Assembly: GCA_026929865.2 (NCBI GenBank)
Contig: CM049398.1
Location: forward strand, 24,981,001 to 25,045,000
Reading direction: 5' to 3'
DNA from: Hyperoplus lanceolatus
Lineage: Eukaryota > Chordata > Actinopteri > Uranoscopiformes > Ammodytidae
Length of the DNA: 64,000 nucleotides
Part shown: piece after piece, positions 23,382 to 34,105 of the stretch
Layout of the letters: each line of letters starts with the position of its first letter
Numbering within the stretch: the first letter of the stretch is position 1
Notes under the pieces: model-generated
Seen by the model: only the letters and a program-made list of their open reading frames with translations
Database searches by the model: none
What the model was told of the DNA's origin: nothing
Position numbers and translations under genes: made by a program

Positions 23382-24689
23382 GGGCCTCATTTATAGAGCT
23401 TTGCGTGGGATTCACGTGGAAGCTAGCGTACGGAAGAAATGTAGGATGTACGTGCGAACAAAAATATTCGGATTTATAAAACAGTGCGCACTCACGTCCT
23501 ACGCCTGTTTCCCTTTATAAATCACAATCAACTCTAAATGTGGCACAGCCTTTGCGGGCTTCACGTACCGCCCATATTTACCCATACATAGTCATCGACA
23601 CGCCCAAATTAACATCATTTACTGAGTGCATGAAGGCGGTAGTGGCAATCGCCGACTGAAAGGGAAATGGAAAAATAAACTCCACACGGTGTGGATCACT
23701 GCGGTCACGTCGAAGTACCCGTTGGAGAAGTGGCGACCAGGGAAAATTTAGTTTGGTGGCAGTGTGAGCGTATAGGCGTCAGAGTGCAGCCTGTGGCGAT
23801 CTCTGTGAACGCTGTGGCCGAAATAAAAAGAAGCGATCCGACATAGAAGTGGACGCAAACAAGTGCATATCCTCACACAACAGTGTTTGTGCCACGAGCA
23901 GGGGACACTGAGGCCCCCCATGAGATACAGATTCGGAGAATTCATCCCGGGGCAGTGGCGGGCGGTGGAGGGTTAATAATAAACTTCACAGTCCCTTTCA
24001 AAACACAATTGCGACGTGCTTAAACACAAAGAAAAACACATAGATAAAACACACTAAAAGCCGTGAAAAAAATCACAGTAGCCTATGTGATGTACAGTAG
24101 GCTTATCATTAGTGTATAAAAAGGTGCACTCCTGTCTGCCTGACTGAGGCATCGAGAACAGCGTCAGTGTAAAAGTAATAGGCTGTATTCCACCTCAATA
24201 TTATCAGAATTAATTCCACAACATGCAGATAGGTTATTCTTTAATAACTGCAGAGCTTATTCGAACGTTTCTATTTTGTTTTTATTTGCACTCATATATC
24301 TCCGTTTGTAGGCTATGTAAGATCCTAATTCGTTTTGTTTTTGTTGGTATCACTCCATGGAATAATCCGTGGAGGCATTTGTTCATTAGTTGTAAGAATG
24401 GCTTCATCCGTTTTGCAAAGGAACTCCCAATATATGATAGACCTACATGGCTTATAATAGGCCTATCTGGATTAATTTTACACAAACACATTCGTTCTCG
24501 CACTTCATACATGTGCCGACGGAGTCGCCGTTTCTCCTTTCTCCACTTTCTGTGCGTACGCATGGGTCAGAGTTTGCGTGGAGGACCGCACATCTTCCCG
24601 TCAAGTTTGTTTTTTATAAATCCCAATATTTGCTTAGAAATTGGCGTGCGCCCTCTTCTGGGCGTACGCCATGTTTATAAATGAGGCCC
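23382..24689. mobile_element. TIR element with CAG duplication, PIF/Harbinger-like
   Basis: The ends GGGCCTCATTTATA and TATAAATGAGGCCC are exact inverted repeats, flanked on both sides by CAG (23379-23381 and 24690-24692). Additional subterminal inverted similarity is visible (ACGTGGAAG...GTACG type at the left, GGGCGTACGCC at the right). The 1.3-kb interior has no convincing transposase. The longest frame (24223-24684) has no recognisable motif. A 3-bp duplication fits PIF/Harbinger by family knowledge, although TWA is the usual target. Confidence 0.82.
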
Positions 24690-24962
24690 CAGCTCTCTAT
24701 GCAAAGCTGAACTAACATGCTGATATCTGCAGCCTTATTTAATGTGGAAATATTAGACTAACTCTCAGAAATAATGTAAATAAGTCTATCTCACATAAGA
24801 TGTTTACAGTCCGTCAACAAAATTAAACTATATTTGCATAGAATGAAGTTGAGTGAGTTGAGTTTTGAGAATAAAAGCTCTTGAGTAACTGTTATACCAA
24901 CAAGAGAAAAAGTTTCAAAGTTTGTGGAGCACATTTAGCTGACCCAAGTCAACGGGACTGAC

Positions 24963-25235
24963 CTCTCACACGCAGATGGACACTCTGGGAGTCCATCTTG
25001 TTGGGTTGGACTATCGCCTTGCAGGTATACTCTCCGGCATCCACCTGCTGCACGTTGGTCAGCTTCAGTGTGCCGTTGTTCTCGAACGCTCGCTGTCGGT
25101 GGTTGAACGGTAGCAGAGCCGAGTTCTTGTACCACTTTATGGAGTAGTAAGGGTAGCCAATCACACGGCAGTGGATGAAGGCATCGCGTCCGGCTATCGC
25201 TGTGATGTTTTTCATTGGACGAATGCTGGCGTGGC
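24963..25235 (-). CDS. dscam: DSCAM exon: Ig6
   Basis: This 273-nt exon runs from acceptor CTTTATAG to donor AGAG|GTCAGT, phase 1 to 1. It encodes Ig6: [19 protein letters not shown]-strand [40 protein letters not shown]-strand [12 protein letters not shown] and [23 protein letters not shown] matches DSCAM, whereas DSCAML1 as I remember it differs here (DNHRQVVFENG). This exon is therefore the best single discriminator in the window. Two N-glycosylation sequons (NIT, NGT) are visible. Core Cys/Trp/Cys are intact. Confidence 0.97.
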
Positions 25236-26343
25236 CTATAAAGGGACAGAGAATGGGAGAGAGACCCTCTATAAAGACATTCAATGGGATAGGGATATTG
25301 AAAAACAAGTCACAAGTTTGATTGATTTGTTTGTGTTTTTGTAAATAAACAATATGATGACACACATGGTTTTCAAATTAGATGTATTTTAAACAAATGT
25401 TAACTGTTGTGAAACAGAGAACATTTCTCTCCGCAGCCTCAGATATGCTTCCTGCCACCAAAATACTACACAAATGAACAGTTGTCTAACACTATTGTTT
25501 GTTTTAACACAAGATCTTAGGCTTAACACTAGGTGGGAGGCAATTAAATGACAAGTAGATTAAAGTGTGCAAACCAACTGAGCACATCAACACTAGCACT
25601 ACTGATACTTATTACTCTGCTGTCAATGCTCACCCACATGCTGTTAACAGTAATGCATTCTGTGTCTCATAAAACTGAAACAGAGTAATCGTTTCAACAT
25701 CTGATCGTGAAGAGTTGAATTGGCTGCTCGACTAAACACACACGGACAAAGATACAAACGCAAACACGCACATACACAAGCAAACCACAGATAAATGTAT
25801 TCATGCAAAGAGAAGATTTTTTTTTTCATTCTTCTGGCTATTTACAAACCAGCCCATTTTGGAACCCAATATCCAGATACGCAGCAAACCAGGATAATTC
25901 ATTTGACCTAAAAATACAGGCATGTAGATAAAGCACAATAATAATTTGGAGAGAAAATTGGCGAGACTACAATATTAAAAATTAGACAAGGAGCAGAGAA
26001 AAATAAAATTAACACATAAAAAGAACACAAATATGAATTAGTTTGTGGAACAACCTACAAGGAAATCTAAATTTGATTTTATATTTTTTAATAACACTAG
26101 AACTAAAATATAATTAGAATAATACCAGATCAAAAAACAAACAAAATGAAATGATCATCATAAAGAGTACATATAAAACCAAACAAAAAATCATAAAAAA
26201 ACAACAACTCTCAAACCCAAACAGCATCCACTTCACACTTGCACATTCACTCAGCCATACAGATAGACACGGACAGACGCACACAGAGAGACAGACAGGT
26301 TATGTGTATTGTTGGTTCTTGGAGGAGCTGATTTGACAAGCAC
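25236..26343. other. Intron between Ig5 and Ig6 exons
   Basis: This is a 1.1-kb AT-rich intron. No repeat border or exon was found. Confidence 0.65.
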
Positions 26344-26640
26344 CTCTTACGTTTATTCGAGCCTGGTGGTAGACGAGCCCGGCCGAGTTGCTGCACGTGC
26401 ACCGGTACACCCCTCCGTCCGTCACCTGGGTGTGTGTGACGTTGAGCTGGCTGACCACGTGGCCCTCGTGGGTCTCGTAGTGGCCCAGGTGGTGGTGGCT
26501 GTCTTTGATGACCGGGTCCTCGTCCAGAGACCAGCTGCAGCGGGGAGGGGGGGTGCCCTTCACGTTGCACACCAGGAAGACGGGCTCGCTCGGGTTCACC
26601 ACCTTCTCGCTGAAGGAGGACAGTATCTTTGGAGTACCAT
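26344..26640 (-). CDS. dscam: DSCAM exon: Ig5 (with two extra cysteines)
   Basis: This 297-nt exon runs from acceptor CACTACAG to donor AGAG|GTGCTT (a weaker donor, but supported by the phase of the next exon), phase 1 to 1. It encodes Ig5: [21 protein letters not shown]-strand [13 protein letters not shown]-strand [10 protein letters not shown], sequon NVT, F-strand [13 protein letters not shown] and ARINVR. Besides the canonical Cys pair there are two more cysteines, one two residues before the core Trp and one two residues after the F-strand Cys. Human DSCAM, as I remember it, has neither. An open frame on the opposite strand (26309-26674) is a GC-rich shadow. Confidence 0.96.
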
Positions 26641-26714
26641 CTGTAGTGAGGGGGTAGTGGGGGGGGGGGGGTAGGGTTGTAGGATGGAGGGACAGGGGAT
26701 GCAAGGGTGAATAT

Positions 26715-28068
26715 CAGGCCCGGTTCTAGAAAGATAGATTAGGGTGGGCCTGTAGAAATTTTAGGTGGGCACACTGGGCAGAGAGACCGAAGATGCGCAC
26801 GCGAGCAAACATTTTTTGCCCTTGTAAGATCTCTGCGTCTGCTTTTTGGCACATTTACTGTGAATTGTGTAGAACACAATATGCAAATAAACTTTGAGTG
26901 TTGCTGTGTGGGAGATTTGATTCTTGCATGTTTTTTTTTCAAAATGTTTATGAATAACATATAATGTACATTTTATACAACATAATGTATATATTTTTTT
27001 AATCGCAGTATTAACTGTAGGCAGCCTGAGCTGATTGTAGAGAAAGCTTTGGGATTTGGCAACCTGGATGGTGGTAGTCCAGAGCTATATACTATACACA
27101 CTACATAGATATATAGTCTTTCCACTATTGGCTCCGAAAAATAGTAGCCAGCCAAGGTCACGACCCTGCTAGGGGGGTCCGGGGGTATGCCCCCCCGGGA
27201 GTTTTTTTTTTACCTTTTTAAAGTGAAATGCATGAATCTGGTGCACTTTGAGAGGAAAATTAAGAGGCTAAATCTGAGGAATTTTGTGTGAACAAATAAT
27301 TTGGAGACACTGGGTCGGATGAATTAGAAGCTATTGAAAAAAGACACATGGATTTTCCATAGAAATATACATTTGAAATAAATTATGCAGTGTCCTCTGG
27401 GATGGGCTTGGTGCTCTTTTTCTTTTACGGGACATCTTTTTCTGTAATATAATGAATTCATTTAAATGCAGTGAGAGGCTGAAATAGGCTATAGACTATA
27501 CACAGTGCATGGGCAACTGAGGGCAGCCCCATTTTCAAATATTTTCAAATAAACTCAATACACACTGTGCATGCCATGGACTTGAACGTGACGTGATCAG
27601 TTAACCTCGGATTACCTCCCAGATGAACTGATTCAATTATTAAGCTATTAACTATCTTCCAAAACATTGTATTCCTTTCATTGTATGATAATTTACATTT
27701 ACATAATATGATGTTGATATCAAACACACAAACTAAAAAAATAACTAAATAAAAAAAAGTTGGGGGGGGGGTGGGCCCTGGCAGTCGGGACCCTAAGCAA
27801 CCGCTCATTTCGCTGATGCCTCGGGCCGGCTCTGCTGACCAGTGACCCCTATAAGCGGGTGGGTAACTTGGTGGCAGACTGTCCCAATAATACAATTAGA
27901 AGCAATGCATGGTAATGGTATATTCTTTAGTATTAATTAATTGTCTGAATTTTATTTGACATTTGAACAGGTCCGAACAGGTCCGTCCGATAGTGGGTCT
28001 GGACTTCCACCTTTTTTTTTGATTGGGTGGGCACGGCCCACCCTGGCCCCTGGCTACTCCCGGCCCTG
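26715..28068. mobile_element. hAT-like element, composite copy
   Basis: It starts CAGGCCCGGTT and ends CCCGGCCCTG, and a perfect 8-bp duplication GTGAATAT flanks it (26707-26714 and 28069-28076). Eight-bp duplication and CAG...CTG ends are the hAT pattern. Its centre (about 27165-27836) is collinear with 58829-59571 and ends in the same GGGCCGGCTCTG terminus as that element. So one hAT-like element seems embedded in, or recombined into, another. It has no transposase frame. Confidence 0.82.
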
Positions 28069-28076
28069 GTGAATAT

Positions 28077-29415
28077 AAAGATTAGAGAACATAAGAGATG
28101 TTAAAGCTATAGTGCCCAACTTAAATGGTGCTCCAAGGAACTTACAGTTTTGTTAATTCTCGCACCCACTTTGTACATAACCGGTAGTTTTTTTTACTTT
28201 GCCAGCTACAGTTCCAGGTTGAGGACCCATGACAAAGGCCTTAAGAAACACTTTATAAAAATAGCATAATTTGCACTGATGGCTAGCATACAAATCTTTG
28301 CAGTAAGGTTTCAATTCAACCAGGCACACCAAACCAGGGACTTGTCTCCAACTTTCTCCAGTATGTACAATGAATATAGGAACGACTGAATAATCAAAAC
28401 TGAAAGGGCCTTTGAGTAAATGACCAAATGACTTGAATTTTTATCAGGAGAATCTGTTTCTGTTTCTTGGGATTCTTGAAGGGGCGGGAACATTTGTGTT
28501 CAAATTACATTTTAATTTAAATGTACATCTAAATGTCCACTTTTGTCTAAAATGAGTCCTCTCTGAAAATAATAATTCTGACAGGATAATCACACCTAAA
28601 GCAGTATATTTTCTGTTAGAGAGTTTCTCTTACATGTCACAGCATTCTGTTGCTCTATAATGTATGATGTTAGTATGGCAAGTATACTTTACATAGACAT
28701 GAAGATCAGAGGTCAGATCACAATGCTTTCAATGAAGAACCATATCTTATCATCCAAAATGGTTTGGGTTTCACTTATCTCCTAAAACACAGCTGTTCCT
28801 TTTCACCGTCCGTTACACAACAGCAAGGTTTGTGATTGTCCGAGAAAATACGTGTTTTTTGCTGTCAGGGTGAAATCTTTTCTTTCTCTTTTTGACACCT
28901 TTTTTTAATAATGAGGCAGCCCAAAGATAAAGGAAAAGTTGTGGCTTTCTGTCCAGACGTCACCATTTTGTGCCTTTCACTATTAACAGTGATCCATGAG
29001 CTTTTCCTCACAGACACAAAGAGCGCTCAGCTTTTGAAATGTCTGTGTCTGCCTTTCTGATAATCTGTTCCACGTGATTATAGATGATCAATATCTTCTT
29101 CTTTACAGCTCCCTGGCCACAGGAGGCAGTTGCCGGAGCAACGCTGCCAAGGTAAGCTATTGGATTTAAGGGAGTGCGTGCGTGTATATTTGTAGGTGTT
29201 TTTAAAGTCTGGGATGATCATTCTAATGGAGGCCTATAGCAAGGAGGGCCACAGCGGGATGCCATTAACACATACACCCTGTATTGATCTCTAAAGCCGG
29301 AATCTGTTTTCTGCTAACTCACTGAATATGCAAAAGACAGCTGCAAAAGGTGTGGCTTTTCGGTCAGCATTTGTGTGCCTGCTCCACCTTAACAAATCAC
29401 ATGCACACATTTTAC
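28077..29415. other. Intron segment before Ig4 exon donor
   Basis: This is AT-rich intron sequence with no repeat border or exon that I can support. Confidence 0.6.
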
Positions 29416-29691
29416 CTTCAAGGATGACCTGCACAAAGTCCTGTGCAGACATCTTGCCCTTCCTGGCGAAGCACTGGTAGGCTCCTCCGTCACTCTTGGA
29501 CATTCCCTCCATGATGAGGTTTTCCCGGTTGAGCCCAGTGAAGCGCACATTGTTGCCGGGGTAGATGATCTCTCCGTTGCGGTACCATGACATTTCATAC
29601 TCGTCCGAGCCGCTCACGCTACACGACAGAGACACCTTGCTACCCACACTGCCTTTCACCTTCCTAGGGCTGACCATTGCCTTCAAGGGCT
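29416..29691 (-). CDS. dscam: DSCAM exon: Ig4
   Basis: This 276-nt exon runs from acceptor GTGCTTAG to donor GAAG|GTAAAA, phase 1 to 1. It encodes Ig4: [19 protein letters not shown]-strand [10 protein letters not shown]-strand MSWYRNGEI, then [20 protein letters not shown] with the F-strand Cys, and [11 protein letters not shown]. The opening Gln codon is split with the preceding exon (C|AG). Core Cys/Trp/Cys are all present. Ig4 closes the N-terminal horseshoe known for the family. Nothing looks broken. Confidence 0.97.
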
Positions 29692-30680
29692 CTAAGCACA
29701 CAAAAATAAGAGCAAAAGAAAAGCATTAAAAAGAGCATCCAGATTTATTTTATTTTACTGACTATTTTAATGAGAACTGTAAGACTGATGGGAAGTCAGA
29801 GTAGGGGAGATATATCAGGCGTGATATAAACATCATGAAGGAGAAAACGGTTGTAATCACTATCTCTGGATTAGAGCTAAAACAATGAATTGTCTAATCG
29901 ATTGATTGACAGCGAATCAATAAGCAGCTATTCCAATAATAATCAAAGTCACATAAAATGTAGTTCTTTTCTCACAAAATGTTATATTAATATTAGCTGG
30001 TTTTCTTAGACTTCTATGCTTCAAGGAAGGGCAATGTAATACAGTGTTTTTTTGGACTGTTGGCTGCACAAAAAAAATAAATAAATGATTGGAAGACATT
30101 GTCTTTTTGGACACATTGACCTTTTTCACATAAAATGTATTGATTATTTGTTTCAATTGCTTTTCCCTACAGTAAAATGCAATCAAACAGAAAATAATTA
30201 TCAAGCTGCTTGATAAGAATGTAGGCTATACACAAAAACATTCATACAGGATGCATGTGTATTGTAAAGTAAGATATATGATTTCTTTAGTCCTTCCATT
30301 TTTAATTTGAATCATTTGCTGTCCAATCGACTGACCAAGGTTGAAATTGTGGTTGCAACTAACATTTATTTTATTAAACAGTATTACAGTATTAGTAGTA
30401 GTAAAATTGTTTCCAATATTCCAAAACCAAAGTATTTTCAATTTCTAATCCTCACATTTTCAAAAGCTGTTTAGCAAATATTTGGCATTTCTGCTTGATG
30501 AATTGCTTAAATGATTAACCAATTATCATAACTAATTGTTGATTAGTTGTGCTGATCAAGTAATCAATTACTAAACTAATTGTTTCCGCAATGATTTATA
30601 TACTAACTAAATATGCTTTCTGTGAAACGGCTGAAATACAGATAAGACGGATGATCCCCTCCTATTAATAAAAGACTTAC
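29692..30680. other. Intron between Ig3 and Ig4 exons, probable old dispersed repeat
   Basis: About 29870-30590 has AT-rich phrases like CTAATCGATTGATTGACAG, CCTCACATTTTCAAAAGC, TTTGGCATTTCTGCTTGAT and many ATTAG/CTAAT steps. They resemble a very common, old teleost repeat I know by sight. No terminal duplication was identified, so borders are uncertain. There is no exon. Confidence 0.45.
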
Positions 30681-30959
30681 GCTTGACATACAGGCGCCCC
30701 ATGACCTCGGCGTTGCCATAACTGTTCCACACTTCACACACGTAGGTCCCAGAGTCACTGGGCTGTGTGCTCTCTATCAGCAGCCCTGTGATGGTCTGGC
30801 GAAAGCGACTGTCGGGCTCCAGAGGGCTGTTGTCCTTCAGCCAGCGGTATTTGGGCGTTGGGTAGCCCGAGGCCTTACAGGGCAGCTCCACCCGATGATT
30901 AATCATCACCTCACGATGGTCAAAGCCATCCAAGATGCCTGGCTCAGCATTGGTGGGGT
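30681..30959 (-). CDS. dscam: DSCAM exon: Ig3
   Basis: This 279-nt exon lies between acceptor CCTTTCAG and donor GC|GTAAGT, phase 1 to 1. It encodes the whole of Ig3: linker [17 protein letters not shown]-strand [10 protein letters not shown]-strand YRWLKD, the region [17 protein letters not shown] with the F-strand Cys, and VMGRLYVK. The first codon (Asp) is completed by the last G of the preceding exon. Both Ig cysteines and the core Trp are present. Ig3 belongs to the Ig1-4 horseshoe module. The reading is firm because it aligns almost residue for residue with remembered vertebrate DSCAM. Confidence 0.97.
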
Positions 30960-31729
30960 CTGAAAGGAGCAGAGAATTTAGTGTTAATTAGTGGTGAGTG
31001 TTGCCAGACGCTTGACAGTATAATCCAATATTGATTCTGGGGGGGGAGGGGTCAAGATTTAGTTCTATATACTGTATATTTTGTTATGTGAGGGAGACGA
31101 GAGAGAAACAGTGTGTTCCTGAACATTTTTATTGTACCCACAATCAAATCAGAGGCGGCACTATGAATTGCTCGTTTAACTATTTATCCATTTGTCCATC
31201 TACGTACATGCTAAATGCAAAACATGTAAATAATAAACACATATCATTAATCAAATGAAGCCACAGTACATCATTTAACATAACCTCCATTAAAGAACAG
31301 CCTTCATCAGAATGATTCTTCACTTGTGTACTGACTGGCTTGATGAACGGCTGAATAATTCATAGTTGACCTTAACAGTTGATCGGATTGGGAAGGACTG
31401 TTAACTTGATCCCAGCCCTAAAAAACATTCCCATTCACTTGGTCCTGTTACTCAACTCAGAAAATGAATCGAAATCTTAGGGGATAACAGTTTCATGGTG
31501 AAATCTTTTTTTAATGTATGTAATGTATGTTTTTTTTAAATGCGTATTTGATTATGATCAATGGTATTCTCTACAGTGAGCATCCAAAACACTATGTGCA
31601 CAGTTTTGTCGTGATGTACCGTTCTTTTCAACTGTGTCCGTAAAATCTGTGTGTAACTGGTGTCCAAAAACATTCGCAAATTTCCATTCTCTGCAATTGA
31701 ATTGATTCCATTTTGAATGCAGCACTGAC
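30960..31729. other. Intron between Ig2 and Ig3 exons
   Basis: This is a 770-bp AT-rich intron with a G8 run near 31040. Nothing else was seen. Confidence 0.65.
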
Positions 31730-31876
31730 CCGACACAATGAGGCGTGCGCTGTTGCTCTGCCGAGTCTCGCCGGTGTAGCGGTGGCGGGTGGTGCAGCGG
31801 TAGTTGTTCAGCCCATCCTCAGGCAGGACGTCCAGAATATACAAGGCTCCCGTGGACGTGATCAGATATCTTTGTC
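31730..31876 (-). CDS. dscam: DSCAM exon: Ig2, second half
   Basis: This 147-nt exon follows a T-rich tract and the acceptor CCAG, and ends at donor GG|GTCAGT; it enters and leaves in phase 1. It encodes the E, F and G strands of Ig2: [19 protein letters not shown], the F-strand Cys in [20 protein letters not shown], and the linker ARLIVS. The [12 protein letters not shown] stretch is a DSCAM signature. The first half of Ig2 and Ig1 should be encoded upstream, but no such exon was found to position 64000, so this is the first recognisable exon here. Ig2 is part of the N-terminal horseshoe formed by Ig1-4 in the family. Confidence 0.95.
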
Positions 31877-34097
31877 CTGGAAAAGGATGAAAAGAAGAAA
31901 AAAAAATGCTTGAGGGAGACATGACAGGCAGCGGTTGTGTGGTTGCTATGAAGAATCAAAACAACTTTTTCATTGTTAGGAATTGTTTTTGACTCTACCA
32001 CAAGTCAAGGGGTTCTTTCTCCATAGGGAGATTGTACAGTGCACAGCAAATTTTTTCAAGTTTGGATCTCATTCAAAACCATTAGAAGTTATGCTTTATT
32101 TCCACGCGAGATAAGATGGTTTTACCGGAGTAAAATGAAAAATGTTGTTATGTTAAGTAAATCCACAATAACCACAACAGTGAGTGGATCTCAACTCACA
32201 CAAATTTGGACTAATGCTGTAAAAGGCCGACGATTGAATACAAAATGACTATGAATTTCAAATATGCAACGATTGTATTCATGTAATCAAATCTGCATAT
32301 TAGATGTTTAAAGTAATTAACTTATTAACTTATTTCTTAAACTGTTGTTTTTTTTAATATGTATTATGCACTGGCCAAAGTAGCACTGCAATTTCACTGG
32401 ATACCTGTTATGCAATGAAAATAAAGATTCTATTCTATTCTATTCTGACAGCTTTTTTATTTATTTTTTGCTTTTGCAGTAACCTCACTGGCGCCAACAT
32501 CTGGTATGGAAAAACCCATCCCTCCTTGGCTGTCACTGCTGGTTCAGTGTATGTACTGTAATATTATGTTAATTTTGCAGATCAAACCAGGCTGAGTGGG
32601 GTTGTCAGCATCTATAAGGATAGAAACCTTCCTCTCCGCCATCACATGAATGCCCACATTCCCATGGGAGCAGATTGATGTCAAAACTGATCGAAAAAGC
32701 AATTTACAGGAGATTGTCTTCACTGCACCGTGGTGGGATGGCTAAGACCTGGGCAGCTTGGGAAGCCTTTAAGGCCCCTGAGGAGAAACTGCTACAGGTA
32801 TTGCTGACGGTGTCGAGAAGTATAATATTGTTCAGTAGTTTGAGAAAATACTGCAGTGCAAATTACAGTTGAACACATCTTGAGAAAGCCTACATCTACT
32901 GTGTGTCAACACAAAATGTACAGTGGAACAACATGTAAAGATAAAACATACACCTGTACTTTTCAACAATTCTCATTTGCAAATATTTGCCAGTTTCAAA
33001 TGACCTGCTCACTATGGTAATAAAAGTTGCAAAAAACAAGAATAGCTGGATTTGACTATTTAGTTTGTAAGGTGACCTGTTTCAGGAGGGGTTATTTTAC
33101 TGGAAGACATTTCTTTATTTGTTTGTGTGTGTCATTTGTTTGCAGGGAGCAACATATTGTGCAAATTAATTTGACAACTTGGCACTCTGAAATAACAATT
33201 AGAAGGCAGACTTAGATGACAACAAATTAAGAATCTCTTTCTACGGTGATGGATTATCAAGCTTGGGCAATTCATATCTTGGAAACTTCGATGATGTAAG
33301 GATAACTTGGGTGAAGAACATCAGGAAAAAGAGACACTAGACAAAATGGCACCAACACGGGTGGAGTACTAGAGCTGAAATTCTCCCTGCAGAATTTGAT
33401 TTTGATTGCACCCCGTGTCTGAAGGCAGTCACATCTGTGATTTATTCAAAAGTAGAACAAACCGGGGCTGCGTGGGAGCCAGCGAAAGCAGATTAGCAGT
33501 GGGGTAATTCGTTTAAATTGAACAAGGGGAGCTGTGGGTTTTCTTGTGATTTTTTTCTAAAACAGAGAGTTACCATGATGTGGGGGAAGTCACAGGCAGA
33601 AGACAGAAAAATTTTCCTGAAGTGAATGCGAAATATTTCTGCTTATTTGCATTACAATTTTGTTGCAGTTTTTAATATGTATTGCTGTATTTTTGGTCAA
33701 AAGGGCCTTTCAAATAAACATTTCAAGATCCTATGAAAAATGCAGGAAGGAACAGGTGCTCTTTTATGTGTGGGTTAACCAATTAGATGCCACCTCCCTT
33801 AGGTCACGAAACATCATTGCCTATAGATCAGAGAAAAAAACAACAACTGTATGTCACATTTTAATTGCAGGGTTTCTCCTATTGTAGTGCTGTGTGTGCA
33901 GTATCACCAGACAGAATAGTTTGAAGAATGGCACAGTCCAAAGAAAATATTAATGAGAAACAGCCTAAATGTAATATTCCTCAAACATTAGATTCTACAC
34001 TTATGTTAACATCACACGACTAGATGTTTTAATATTCCACTTGAGACTAATATGTATGAAAGAAGCAAAGCATACGTAATATGCTTACATTTTATAC
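31877..34097. other. Start of the long upstream intron
   Basis: This is sequence upstream of the first visible exon. Around 32360-32450, the phrase CAATGAAAATAAAGATTCTA followed by (TTCTA)n looks like the 3' tail of a short LINE-type insertion. The rest is AT-rich and unassigned. I searched it by eye for the missing first half of Ig2 and found nothing. Confidence 0.5.
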
Positions 34098-34105
34098 ACA
34101 TTTTT

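Noticed and set aside
24223-24684. 153-codon plus-strand frame inside the CAG-flanked TIR element
   Set aside because: No transposase or other motif; hydrophobic and Cys-scattered composition looks random.
26309-26674. 121-codon plus-strand frame
   Set aside because: It is exactly antisense to the GC-rich Ig5 exon; splice borders, phase and homology support the minus strand.
18453-31876. Arthropod-style arrays of alternative Ig exons
   Set aside because: Each Ig domain is encoded once; no duplicated exon copies were found in the introns.
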